Positions 26,350-35,239 of a stretch of DNA of 64,000 nt are shown here, piece after piece. The notes beneath the pieces are model-generated. The model ran no database searches, was not told the DNA's origin, and saw only the letters and a list, made by a program, of their open reading frames with translations. The translations under genes were made by a program, and so were the position numbers. The stretch is from Pacificoceanicola sp049341065 (GTDB taxonomy: Bacteria > Pseudomonadota > Alphaproteobacteria > Rhodobacterales > Rhodobacteraceae). Each line of letters opens with the position of its first letter. Position 1 is the first letter of the stretch. Where the stretch lies: contig NZ_JBMPIX010000005.1 of the NCBI RefSeq assembly GCF_049341065.1, positions 248,001-312,000 on the forward strand. Reading direction: 5' to 3'.

Positions 26350-27339
26350 ATGGCAATCACTCATCTCAAGAAACTGGCGCTGGGTGTCGCGGGCGCGGCG
26401 GCTCTGACACTGGGTATCGCACAGGGTGCTATGGCTGACGGCTGGGCCCCTGAGGGACCGGTGAACATGATCCTGCACACCAAGCCCGGCGGCGGCGTGG
26501 ATGTCTACAGCCGCACGCTGGTCAAGGAACTTGAGCCGATCATCGGCCAGACCATCGTGGTCGTGAACGCGCCGGGTGGTGGCGGGGCGACCCAGATGGC
26601 AAAGATCCGCGCGGCCAAGCCCGACGGGCTGACCCTGGGCGTCAATACCGTAACCCACCTGACCGGTATGCAGACCAATCTGCGTGGCACCTTTTCTCCG
26701 GATGATTTCGAGTGGGTGGCCCTGTCGCAGATCGACCCGATCCTGTTCTTCGTATCCAAGGACTCCGAGCTGAATTCGATCACCGATATGGTCGAACTGG
26801 CAAAATCCAATGGTGGTGAAGTCAATATTGCCGGGTTCGGCCCCGTCGGCTCGATGCAGAATATCGGCATGTCGATGCTGGAAAAAGCGGCCGGTGTGAA
26901 ATTCAACTGGGTCGCGCATCGGTCGACCCCCGATATCATCGCCGCTGTGCTGGGTGGGCATATGGACGTGGGTGTCGCCAACCTCGGCCCGGCGCTTGAG
27001 TTCTTCGAAGCGGGCCGTCTGAAGGGGCTTGGTGTTCTGGGTGACAACCGCCTGTCGACGCTGCCAGACATGCAGACATTTGGCGAGCAGGGGTATGACG
27101 TCGACACAAGTTGGCTGCAAATCCGCGGTGTCTTTGGTCCCAAGGGCATGCCGATGGAGCTGCAACAGCAGATCGCCGACGCCATCCACAAGGCCATGGC
27201 AAGCGACAGCTACCAGACCTACGCCCGCGCCGCTGGCGTTCAGGACAGCGACTACGGTCCCAAGGAATATTCGGCCTTCATCAAGCAAATGAGCACCGTT
27301 GCCGAAGAACAGCTCAAGGCCGCCGGTATCATCAATTGA
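26350..27339 (+). CDS. tctC: TTT transporter periplasmic receptor TctC (Bug family), first of three
   Basis: 329 residues from the ATG at 26350 (GGAGG upstream). A signal peptide covers residues 1-28 (hydrophobic, cut after GAMA). Family landmarks are VNMILHTKPGGGVDVYSR, then VVVNAPGGGGATQM, and AAKPDGLTLGVNT. It delivers a carboxylate to TctAB. Relatives AdpC and TphC bind adipate-like dicarboxylates and terephthalate, so a dicarboxylate is likely. It is closely similar to the products at 45086-46069 and 55444-56424. Confidence 0.93.
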   Translation: MAITHLKKLALGVAGAAALTLGIAQGAMADGWAPEGPVNMILHTKPGGGVDVYSRTLVKELEPIIGQTIVVVNAPGGGGATQMAKIRAAKPDGLTLGVNTVTHLTGMQTNLRGTFSPDDFEWVALSQIDPILFFVSKDSELNSITDMVELAKSNGGEVNIAGFGPVGSMQNIGMSMLEKAAGVKFNWVAHRSTPDIIAAVLGGHMDVGVANLGPALEFFEAGRLKGLGVLGDNRLSTLPDMQTFGEQGYDVDTSWLQIRGVFGPKGMPMELQQQIADAIHKAMASDSYQTYARAAGVQDSDYGPKEYSAFIKQMSTVAEEQLKAAGIIN

Positions 27340-27418
27340 TGCCGCTCCTCCGGTCTCTCCGCCCTGCGGTGGAGGGATCATCCCAATCCTGTTTCCCGCT
27401 TCCAAAAAGGTGTCCATC

Positions 27419-28648
27419 ATGACCGGCGCATTCAGCGGCCTTCGGGTCATCGACACGACCCATGTTCTGGCCGGGCCTTATGCAAGCTACCAATTGGCGT
27501 TGCTTGGCGCTGAGGTGATCAAGCTTGAGGCCCCAAATGATCCCGATCAGGCGCGGTTCAACGGCACCGACCGTGATCTGGTCCGCGCCGCCATGGGGAC
27601 GGCTTTCCTTGCCCAAGGCGCGGGCAAGAAAACGCTCGCGCTGGACCTGAAATCCGAGGCGGGGCGCGACGCCCTTCTCAAGCTGGCAGAAACGGCGGAT
27701 GTCTTTGTCGAAAACTACCGCCCGGGTGCATTCACGGATCTGGGCCTGAGCTATGAAGACCTTGCCGCCGTGAATCCGCGCCTGATCTATTGTTCGGTCT
27801 CGGCCTTTGGTGCCACCGGGCCGCGCCAGCACCAGACCGGCTATGACAATATCATTCAGGCGTTTTCCGGCATCATGGACATGACCGGCCATGGCGATGA
27901 CCGCCCGCTGAAATGCGGCGCGCCGGTTGTCGACTATGCCACTGGGCTGACCGCCGCCTTTGCGATTTCCGCCGCGCTGTTCCAGCGTGAACGTACCGGC
28001 AAGGGGCAGAACATCGAGGTGTCGATGCTGGATGTTGCGATGACGCTGATGACCACGCCTGCGACGGACTTTCTCTGGACTGGTAAACACCCCAAGGCAA
28101 AGGGCAATTCTTATGCCTTCGCTACGTTGGGGATGTATCAGGCCGCCGACGAGCCATTGATGATCGCCGCGTCGAACCTGCGGCAACAACGGCGGCTCTG
28201 GGTTGGGCTCGGCCGCGAGGATCTGGTCAAGACCGACAACCTCGCCCGGATCGACGATTACAAGACCGAACATGCAGTGCTGGCCTCGATTATCGAAACC
28301 ATGCCCGCCGCCTATTGGGAAGAGTTCTTCAACGAGCGGCGCGTGCCCGCCTCGCGCATCCGCCGTCTCGAGGAGGCGCTGCAGGATCCGCAGGCCGAGG
28401 CCCGCGCCCAGTTCCTGAAGCTGGCCGACCCGAGCGGCCGGCTCGAGGGGCTGCGGGTGCCGTCGGTGGCGTTCCGCATGTCAGCCTCCGACACGGGCGT
28501 CAACCTGCCGCCGCAAGAAGTGGGCGCGCATACCGCCGACATCCTGCGGTCGATCGGGTTGGGAAATGACGAGATCGAGGCGCTGTGCCTCGCCGGTCTG
28601 GCGCTTCAGGCGGCACAGCCGACATGCAGGGAAACGGCAGCGCAATGA
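27419..28648 (+). CDS. Family III CoA transferase (CaiB/BaiF type), first of two
   Basis: 409 residues from the ATG at 27419. VIDTTHVLAGPYASYQLALLG at the N-terminus, ADVFVENYRPGAFTDLGLSY, and TGYDNIIQAFSGIMDMTG (with the catalytic Asp of the family) are diagnostic. It would transfer CoA from a donor such as succinyl-CoA to the imported acid, in the cytoplasm. It directly follows tctC and its stop overlaps the MmgE/PrpD start (ATGA). A paralogue lies at 48109-49302. Confidence 0.92.
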   Translation: MTGAFSGLRVIDTTHVLAGPYASYQLALLGAEVIKLEAPNDPDQARFNGTDRDLVRAAMGTAFLAQGAGKKTLALDLKSEAGRDALLKLAETADVFVENYRPGAFTDLGLSYEDLAAVNPRLIYCSVSAFGATGPRQHQTGYDNIIQAFSGIMDMTGHGDDRPLKCGAPVVDYATGLTAAFAISAALFQRERTGKGQNIEVSMLDVAMTLMTTPATDFLWTGKHPKAKGNSYAFATLGMYQAADEPLMIAASNLRQQRRLWVGLGREDLVKTDNLARIDDYKTEHAVLASIIETMPAAYWEEFFNERRVPASRIRRLEEALQDPQAEARAQFLKLADPSGRLEGLRVPSVAFRMSASDTGVNLPPQEVGAHTADILRSIGLGNDEIEALCLAGLALQAAQPTCRETAAQ

Positions 28649-29991
28649 CAACGGCGATTGAAAACTTGGCAGATTTGGCCGCCGGTTGGCTGGATGCGCC
28701 CCTTAGTGACACGCTGCGCGATGCGGTGCATTGCGCGACGCTGGACTGGTTTGCCACGACACTACCGGGCACCTTGCAGACCCCGGCCACTTTGCTCGCG
28801 GCAGGCGGGCTTGCGCGGGGCGGCAAGGCATGGTGTTACACCAGCGAGCGGTGGGTCGACCCACGTAGCGCCGCCTTCATCAACGCTGCGGCCAGCCATA
28901 CAGTCGAATTCGACGACATCTTCCGCGACGGCGGATATCATCCCGGATCGCCCACTTTTGCTGCCGCGCTTGCCGTGGCGCAGGATATCGGCGCGTCACG
29001 CGAGGCTTTCGACCGCGCGGTGATCGGTGGATATGAAGTCGGCTGCCGCATCGCCATGGCGCTGCAACCGAGCCACTACGAATTCTGGCATATCACCGGA
29101 ACGGTTGGCACTTTTGGCGCAGCGGCGGCGGTCGCGATGTTGCTCGGCTGCGACCGGAACGGGATCGCCAATGCAATCGCCATCGCGGCCAGTTTTGCCG
29201 GCGGCGTGCAGCAGAACCTGCAAGGCGAAAGCATGGTCAAGGCAATGCATCCCGGCCATGCCGCCGATGCGGGCGTCCTTGCCGCATATGCCGCTGCCTC
29301 TGGCGCAACGGGGGCGTGGGACAGCCTTGATGGTCCCAAGGGCTATGCCGCCGCCACCAGCGCGGGCACCGGCAACTGGGACGCGGCGTTCGACGGGGCA
29401 GGGGAGTGGACTCCAATCACCCGAATGACGGTGAAGATCCACGGCTGTTGCGGCCATATCTTCCCGGCGCTCGATGCGCTGGAGGCTCTGCGCAGCCAGC
29501 ACGGCTTTGGACCCGATGATATCGAAGCGATCCGCATCGAAGGTTACGGGCCGACCAAGGACATCTGCGACCGGCCCGACCCCAAGGTTGCGCAGGAGGC
29601 CCGGTTCAGTGCGCAATATTGCCTCTCGGCCCTGATGGTTCTGGGCGGCGTGCGGCTGGCGGCCTTTGCGCCCGAGGCGCTGAGCAACCCGGACATCCGC
29701 ACCCTGATGCCCCGCATCACCGTCGAACGGGCCGAAGATCTGGCCGCCGAATACCCACGTAAACGCATGGCGCGCCTGCATCTGACGTTGAAGGACGGGC
29801 GGTCATGGATGCATTTCCAACCCTCGCGCCGGGGCGATCCGGACAACCCAATCTCGCGCACGGATTTGCAGGCCAAATACGAAGAATTGGTCGGCCCGGT
29901 TCTGCCGCAGGCAGAGCTGGAACGACTGCGCAAAACCATCTTTGACGGCTCGGACCTGCCCGATGCCGTGACCAAGAAACCCAACAAATAA
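28645..29991 (+). CDS. MmgE/PrpD family protein
   Basis: 448 residues from the ATG at 28645, overlapping the CoA transferase stop by 4 bp. VEFDDIFRDGGYHPGSPTFA and MVKAMHPGHAADAGVLAAYA are typical of the family, which includes 2-methylcitrate dehydratase (PrpD) and cis-aconitate decarboxylase. It probably dehydrates or decarboxylates a tri- or dicarboxylic acid, but substrate cannot be set from sequence. Coupling to a CoA transferase and a TTT receptor suggests a role in catabolism of the imported acid. Confidence 0.88.
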   Translation: MTTAIENLADLAAGWLDAPLSDTLRDAVHCATLDWFATTLPGTLQTPATLLAAGGLARGGKAWCYTSERWVDPRSAAFINAAASHTVEFDDIFRDGGYHPGSPTFAAALAVAQDIGASREAFDRAVIGGYEVGCRIAMALQPSHYEFWHITGTVGTFGAAAAVAMLLGCDRNGIANAIAIAASFAGGVQQNLQGESMVKAMHPGHAADAGVLAAYAAASGATGAWDSLDGPKGYAAATSAGTGNWDAAFDGAGEWTPITRMTVKIHGCCGHIFPALDALEALRSQHGFGPDDIEAIRIEGYGPTKDICDRPDPKVAQEARFSAQYCLSALMVLGGVRLAAFAPEALSNPDIRTLMPRITVERAEDLAAEYPRKRMARLHLTLKDGRSWMHFQPSRRGDPDNPISRTDLQAKYEELVGPVLPQAELERLRKTIFDGSDLPDAVTKKPNK

Positions 29992-30038
29992 CACGCGAAA
30001 CGGCAGCCTCGGCTGCGCAGAGACGAGAAGGAATACCC

Positions 30039-30839
30039 ATGGACACCGCAGTGCCCCTGCCCGAGTTCATCACCGTTTCCCACAATGACGGGATCGCGAC
30101 AATCACGCTGAACCGCCCCGAAAAACGCAACGCGATCAACGACCAGATGCGCGCCGAACTGATCGCCGCCTTCGCCGAGGCGGATGCCGACAAGAGCGTC
30201 CGCGCCATCATCCTGACCGGAGCGGGCAAAGGGTTCTGCTCAGGCGGCGATATTGCGGGCATGCGGGCGCGGCTTGATGCGCCGACCGGCGAAGTGGCCT
30301 TCAATGGCTGGAAGCGGCAGAAGAACACCCATCGCGGCGTGGCCGCCATTCATGGCGTGACCAAGCCGGTCATCGCGGCGGTGAATGGCGGGGCCTACGG
30401 GCTTGGCCTTGATATGGCGCTGGCCTGCGATTTCATCATCGCGGCGGATGGCGCAAAGATGTCGATGAGCTTTATCAAGCGCGGCCTGGTCTCGGACGGG
30501 GGCGGCATGTATTTCCTGCCGCGCCGTGTGGGTCTTTCCAAAGCCAAAGAGCTGATCTTTTCCGCCAGGGTCGTCGAAACCGATGAGGCGCTGATCATCG
30601 GCATGATCGACCGCGTCGCAACGCCCGAAGCCCTGCTGACTGAGGCGCAGGCATGGGCCAAGGAACTGACCATCGGCGCGCCTACCGCCATCGCGCTGAC
30701 CAAGGAAATCATGGATAAGACGTTTGAAAGCTCGGACGACGAGATCTTTGCGCTGGGTCGGGAAGCGCAGGCCATGTGTTACACCACTGCCGAACACCGC
30801 CAGTCGGTCGAAGATTTCCTCAACAAGCTGTCGAAGTGA
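30039..30839 (+). CDS. Enoyl-CoA hydratase/isomerase-family protein, isomerase-like active site
   Basis: 266 residues with crotonase fold motifs ITLNRPEKRNAIN, GAGKGFCSGGDIAGM and GAYGLGLDMALACDFIIAA. The two hydratase glutamates are not conserved: the first position is Asp (GLGLDMA) and the second is Phe (MSFIKRG). Instead FIKRGLVSDGGGMYFLPR places an Asp where enoyl-CoA isomerases such as PaaG carry the catalytic Asp. A double-bond isomerase is therefore more likely than a hydratase. It lies 11 bp before the CoA synthetase gene and probably belongs to the same transcript. Confidence 0.85.
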   Translation: MDTAVPLPEFITVSHNDGIATITLNRPEKRNAINDQMRAELIAAFAEADADKSVRAIILTGAGKGFCSGGDIAGMRARLDAPTGEVAFNGWKRQKNTHRGVAAIHGVTKPVIAAVNGGAYGLGLDMALACDFIIAADGAKMSMSFIKRGLVSDGGGMYFLPRRVGLSKAKELIFSARVVETDEALIIGMIDRVATPEALLTEAQAWAKELTIGAPTAIALTKEIMDKTFESSDDEIFALGREAQAMCYTTAEHRQSVEDFLNKLSK

Positions 30840-30850
30840 GGGCCGCCGAA

Positions 30851-32917
30851 ATGTCCAACATGAAAGCCATCCTGAACCCGACCAGCGTTGCCGTTGTCGG
30901 GGCCTCCAACGATCCGGCCAAACTGACCGGGCGTCCCATCGCTTTTCTGCAAAAGCAGGGGTTCACCGGGGCGATCTATCCCATCAATCCGCGCTATGAC
31001 GAGATTGCCGGGCTTAAAAGCTATGCCAATATCGCCGACCTTCCCGAAGCGCCCGATCTGGGCCTCGTGCTGGTCGGTGCGCACCGGGTGATCGACGCGG
31101 TGCGCGATCTGGCCGCGCGCGGCACCAAGGCTGCGGTTGTGCTGGCCTCGGGATTTGGCGAGGCGGGTGAAGAAGGCCGCAAGCGGCAGGAACAGCTGCG
31201 CGAGGCGGCGGGCGACATGCGAATCCTTGGGCCGAACACCATCGGCCTTGTGAACCTGAGCGACTGCATCCCGCTGACAGCGTCGGGCGCGATGGAGGTT
31301 GATGACTTCCCGGAGGGCCGGATTGCCCTGCTGTCGCAATCGGGCGGCATTCTCGGTTCGCTGTTGTCGCGCGCCGTGGCGCGGGGCATTGGTTTCTCCA
31401 AGCTGGTTGCCACCGGCAACGAGGCCGATCTGGAAGTCTCGGATTTCCTTGAAGCGCTGGCCGATGACGATGCGACGCAGGTCGTGGCGCTATATCTCGA
31501 AACCATCCGCAACGTGGCCCGCTTCCGCGCGGCGGCGGCCAAGGTGATTGCCGCAGGCAAATCTATTGTCGCCTACAAGGTAGGCCGTTCTGAATCCGGC
31601 GCGCGCTCTGCCGTGTCGCACACCGGGGCGCTGGCCGGTGCGGATGAGGTCTATGACGCGCTGTTCAAACAGCTTGGCATCATCCGCGCCCAGACCTTTG
31701 CCGACCTGCTGGACATCCCGGCAGCGCTGGCGCAAGGCCGCTTGATGAAGGGCAATCGGGTGGCCATCGTCACCTCGACCGGCGGGGCTGCCACCGTGGT
31801 GGCGGACAACGTGGGACTGTCCGGGCTGGACATGCCTGCGCCCGAAAAAGAGACCGGCGAGAAGCTGCAGGCGCTGGACCTCAAAGAGGCCGAGCTTGAT
31901 CGCAACCCAATCGACGTGACGCTGGCCGGGCTGCGCCCGGACCTGTTTCGCTCGATCCTCAAGATCCTCGTGGAAAGCCCCAGCTTCGACGCGATTGTCG
32001 TGGTGGTTGGCTCGTCCTCGATTGCCCAGCCTGATCTGGTGGCGCAGCCGGTGCTTGACTCGCTGGCCCTGACCGAAAAGCCGATCCTGGCCTATTTCAG
32101 CCCGGATGCGCCGAACATCGTTCGCACACTGAACGGTCGCGGCATCCCGGCCTTTGCCGCCCCTGAAAGCTGCGCCTCGGCGCTGCAATCGCTGGCCGCA
32201 AGAACCGGTGCATCGCAGGACGGCGCGTCGAACGCGCAGGACGTCGATTGCAGCGATATCGCGCCCGGTTCGCTGAACGAGGCTGAGGCCAAGAAGCTCT
32301 TTGCCCGCTTTGGCGTGTCCGTCACCCGCGAAGTCACGGCCGAGACCCCTGAAGAGGCGGCGCAGAAGGCAAAGGACTTTGACGGCCCTGTGGTCATCAA
32401 GATCCTGTCGAACGAGATCCTGCACAAGTCCGAGATGGGCGGCGTTGCGCTGAACATCGACCCTGCAAACGTCGGTGCTGAATGCGAGGCGATGCTGGCC
32501 CGCGTGCGCGCCGCGACCTCGGCCAAGATCGACGGCTTCCTTGTTCAGGAAATGGTCAAGGGCGGGGTTGAGATGATTCTCGGCTTCAACCGCGATCCGC
32601 AACTCGGGGCCTATGCGCTGCTTGGTGCGGGCGGCGTGACGACGGAACTCTACAAGGACGCCGCAATCCGGCTCTTGCCGCTGGATCGGACAAGCGCGCG
32701 CGACATGATCGACGAGATCAAGGCAGGGGCATTGCTGAAGGGTTTCCGAGGCAGCCCCAAGGCCGACATCGAAGCGTTGGTGGACACCATGATCGCCTTC
32801 TCGTCCATGGCCGAAACCCTTGATGGACGACTGAGCGAAGCCGAGATCAACCCGGTCTTCGTCTTGCCTGAGGGGCAGGGTACACGGGCGGGCGACAGCC
32901 TGATCGTCCTCGACTGA
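30851..32917 (+). CDS. ADP-forming acyl-CoA synthetase (fused alpha-beta subunits)
   Basis: 688 residues from the ATG at 30851. The CoA-binding domain starts with NPTSVAVVGASNDPAKLTGR; GPNTIGLVNLSD and the phosphohistidine region ARSAVSHTGALAGADEVYDA follow. The C-terminal ATP-grasp part is marked by GPVVIKILSNEILHKSEMGG. It activates an organic acid with ATP and CoA (acetate-CoA ligase, ADP-forming family), or makes ATP from acyl-CoA. With a CoA transferase already in the operon, it may act on a second intermediate. Confidence 0.9.
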   Translation: MSNMKAILNPTSVAVVGASNDPAKLTGRPIAFLQKQGFTGAIYPINPRYDEIAGLKSYANIADLPEAPDLGLVLVGAHRVIDAVRDLAARGTKAAVVLASGFGEAGEEGRKRQEQLREAAGDMRILGPNTIGLVNLSDCIPLTASGAMEVDDFPEGRIALLSQSGGILGSLLSRAVARGIGFSKLVATGNEADLEVSDFLEALADDDATQVVALYLETIRNVARFRAAAAKVIAAGKSIVAYKVGRSESGARSAVSHTGALAGADEVYDALFKQLGIIRAQTFADLLDIPAALAQGRLMKGNRVAIVTSTGGAATVVADNVGLSGLDMPAPEKETGEKLQALDLKEAELDRNPIDVTLAGLRPDLFRSILKILVESPSFDAIVVVVGSSSIAQPDLVAQPVLDSLALTEKPILAYFSPDAPNIVRTLNGRGIPAFAAPESCASALQSLAARTGASQDGASNAQDVDCSDIAPGSLNEAEAKKLFARFGVSVTREVTAETPEEAAQKAKDFDGPVVIKILSNEILHKSEMGGVALNIDPANVGAECEAMLARVRAATSAKIDGFLVQEMVKGGVEMILGFNRDPQLGAYALLGAGGVTTELYKDAAIRLLPLDRTSARDMIDEIKAGALLKGFRGSPKADIEALVDTMIAFSSMAETLDGRLSEAEINPVFVLPEGQGTRAGDSLIVLD

Positions 32918-32935
32918 TCCAGGATACGCATGGCA

Positions 32936-32962
32936 CCCGGCGGCATTTTTACCGCCGCCGGG
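32936..32962 (+). terminator. Hairpin between acyl-CoA synthetase and thiolase genes
   Basis: CCCGGCGGC (32936-32944) pairs perfectly with GCCGCCGGG (32954-32962) around a 9-base loop, and is followed by CAATTCTTAT. The short T-containing tail suggests a weak terminator or attenuator that lowers expression of the thiolase. Confidence 0.5.
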
Positions 32963-32988
32963 GCAATTCTTATGCAGGGACATATCTC

Positions 32989-34188
32989 ATGACCGACGTT
33001 TACATTTGCGACTACATCCGCACCCCTATCGGTCGCTATGGCGGTGCCTTGTCCTCGGTCCGTGCCGACGATCTGGGCGCGATCCCGCTGCGCGCGTTGG
33101 CGGAACGCAATCCGGGGCTCGATCTGGCGTCGGTGGACGAGGTCATCTTTGGCTGCGCCAACCAAGCCGGGGAAGACAACCGCAACGTTGCGCGGATGTC
33201 ACTGCTGCTGGCGGGCTTTCCCGAAAGCGTGCCGGGCACGACGATGAACCGGCTCTGCGGGTCGGGCATGGATGCGGTCATTACCGCCGCACGGGCGATC
33301 AAGGCAGGCGAGGCCGATCTGGTGATTGCGGGCGGGGTTGAATCCATGTCCCGCGCGCCGTTTGTCATGCCCAAGGCAACCGCTGCGTTCAGCCGTGCGA
33401 ACGAGATTCACGACACGACGATCGGCTGGCGCTTTGTGAACAGATTGATGAAGGCGCAATACGGCGTCGATAGCATGCCCGAGACGGCAGAAAACGTCGC
33501 CGAAGATTTCAACATCAGTCGTGCCGATCAAGATGCCTTTGCGCTGCGGTCCCAGAACAAGGCGGGTGCGGCCATGGAAAGCGGACGTTTGGCGCAGGAG
33601 ATCACCCCGGTCAGCATTCCGCAGCGCAAGGGCGACCCGATCGTGGTGGAGCGGGACGAACACCCGAGGCCCGCAACCACGCTGGCGGACCTTGAGCGGC
33701 TCAAGACCTTTGTCAAAGCCGACGGCAGCGTCACGGCGGGCAATGCCTCGGGTGTCAATGACGGTGCGGCGGCGCTGATCCTTGCCACGAAAGAGGCTGC
33801 AAAGCGCCAAGGCCTGACACCGATTGCCCGCGTTCTGGGCGGTGCCACCGCTGGGGTTGCGCCGCGTATCATGGGGTTCGGGCCCGCGCCCGCGTCAAAG
33901 AAACTGATGGCGCGCCTTGGTCTTCGGCAAGAAGACTTTGCCGTGATCGAACTGAACGAGGCCTTTGCCGCGCAGGGGCTGGCGACTTTGCGCGACCTTG
34001 GCATCGATGACGATGACCCGCGTGTTAACCGCAATGGCGGGGCGATTGCGCTGGGGCACCCGCTGGGCATGTCCGGCGCACGGATCACCGGGACTGCGAT
34101 GCTGGACCTGCAACCGGGCGAACGGTCTCTGTCGACCATGTGCATCGGGGTCGGCCAAGGGATCGCCATCGCGCTGGAACGCCTATAG
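32989..34188 (+). CDS. Acetyl-CoA acyltransferase (thiolase, PcaF-like)
   Basis: 399 residues. The nucleophilic Cys is in MNRLCGSGMDAV (about 90), the His in GHPLGMSGARITG and the second Cys in MCIGVGQGIA. YICDYIRTPIGRYGGALSSVRADDLGAIPLRA at the start, read in short pieces, resembles 3-oxoadipyl-CoA thiolases. It cleaves a 3-oxoacyl-CoA to acetyl-CoA and a shortened acyl-CoA, closing the beta-oxidation set of this region. The PcaF-like character fits a dicarboxylate substrate. Confidence 0.92.
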   Translation: MTDVYICDYIRTPIGRYGGALSSVRADDLGAIPLRALAERNPGLDLASVDEVIFGCANQAGEDNRNVARMSLLLAGFPESVPGTTMNRLCGSGMDAVITAARAIKAGEADLVIAGGVESMSRAPFVMPKATAAFSRANEIHDTTIGWRFVNRLMKAQYGVDSMPETAENVAEDFNISRADQDAFALRSQNKAGAAMESGRLAQEITPVSIPQRKGDPIVVERDEHPRPATTLADLERLKTFVKADGSVTAGNASGVNDGAAALILATKEAAKRQGLTPIARVLGGATAGVAPRIMGFGPAPASKKLMARLGLRQEDFAVIELNEAFAAQGLATLRDLGIDDDDPRVNRNGGAIALGHPLGMSGARITGTAMLDLQPGERSLSTMCIGVGQGIAIALERL

Positions 34189-34312
34189 CTTTTTGGCCCC
34201 GGCACGGTGTAGACATTTGATCAGGCGACCAGGTGTTGAAACACTGTATCAGGCCGCTCCCTTGCATCCGGTCAGACCGCTGCGCGAGGCCCCAGTATCG
34301 GCGAAACGAACC

Positions 34313-35239
34313 ATGACGAGCCCTATTCCCCCTCTCAATCCCTTGCGAACATTCGAGGTCGCGGCGCGGCTTTGCAGTCTTACTCTGGCTGCGGAGGAAT
34401 TGAATGTCAGCCAAGTAGCCGTTAGCCGGCAGGTCAAGACGCTGGAAGATTATCTTGGCGTGACCCTGTTCCGGCGTCTCCACCGGGGCGTGGAACTGAC
34501 CGACGAGGGGCGCCAACTTTACGAAGGTATTGCGCATGCCTTTCAGGATATCGCCACAGCCTCGCGGCGGGTTTCGCGGCGCGGGCGGCGCGACATTCTG
34601 GCCATTCAATCCTACACGACCTTTTCGCAGCGCTGGTTGATCCCCCGTTTGACGGATTTCCACGACAAGCACCCCCGGATCGAGGTGCGTCTCAGCTCCT
34701 CGACCGCGCCGGTTGACTTCGAAAGCCAAAACCTCGACGCGGCAATCCGGGCCGGAAAAGGCGATTGGCCAGACCTGCATTGCGAGAAGTTGGTGGATAT
34801 CGAACTGATCCCGATCTGTACCCCGGACTATCAGGAACAGCACGGCTTGTTCGACCCGAATGATCTGTCCCGGGTCCGTCTGCTGCATTCCATGGCCCGG
34901 CCAACAGATTGGGCGGCCTGGATCAAGCGGGTTGGTGCCGATGTCGATCCTGAGCCCGGAATTCGGTTCGAAAGCTCGGCCCTCGCCTATGAGGCGGCGG
35001 CGATGGAAGGTGGGGTCGCCGTGGCCGTCAAGATCTTCGTCAAGCGCCAGTTGCAGAACGGTAATCTGGTCGCGCCGTTCGGTGATCTGACTTGCTACAG
35101 TGGCGAAGGGTATTTCCTGACCTGGCCAAAAAACACCGCCCCATCACGGACGCTTATCAAATTCCTCGACTGGATGCGGGACCGCATTCAGGTGGACAAT
35201 CCCGAACGCGATTCAGACGGGACGGTTTCAAGCGACTGA
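34313..35239 (+). CDS. LysR-family regulator (GcvA-like), first of a paralogous pair
   Basis: 308 residues from the ATG at 34313. The N-terminal winged helix is LNPLRTFEVAARLCSLTLAA then ELNVSQVAVSRQVKTLEDYL; the effector domain follows from about 90. It resembles GcvA-type LysR proteins. It lies 124 bp after the thiolase on the same strand, so it probably controls the catabolic operon. Its 3' end overlaps that of the next LysR gene on the opposite strand by 52 bp. Confidence 0.93.
   Translation: MTSPIPPLNPLRTFEVAARLCSLTLAAEELNVSQVAVSRQVKTLEDYLGVTLFRRLHRGVELTDEGRQLYEGIAHAFQDIATASRRVSRRGRRDILAIQSYTTFSQRWLIPRLTDFHDKHPRIEVRLSSSTAPVDFESQNLDAAIRAGKGDWPDLHCEKLVDIELIPICTPDYQEQHGLFDPNDLSRVRLLHSMARPTDWAAWIKRVGADVDPEPGIRFESSALAYEAAAMEGGVAVAVKIFVKRQLQNGNLVAPFGDLTCYSGEGYFLTWPKNTAPSRTLIKFLDWMRDRIQVDNPERDSDGTVSSD

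Noticed and set aside
31490..32983. 497-codon minus-strand open frame
   Set aside because: Shadow of the ADP-forming acyl-CoA synthetase.
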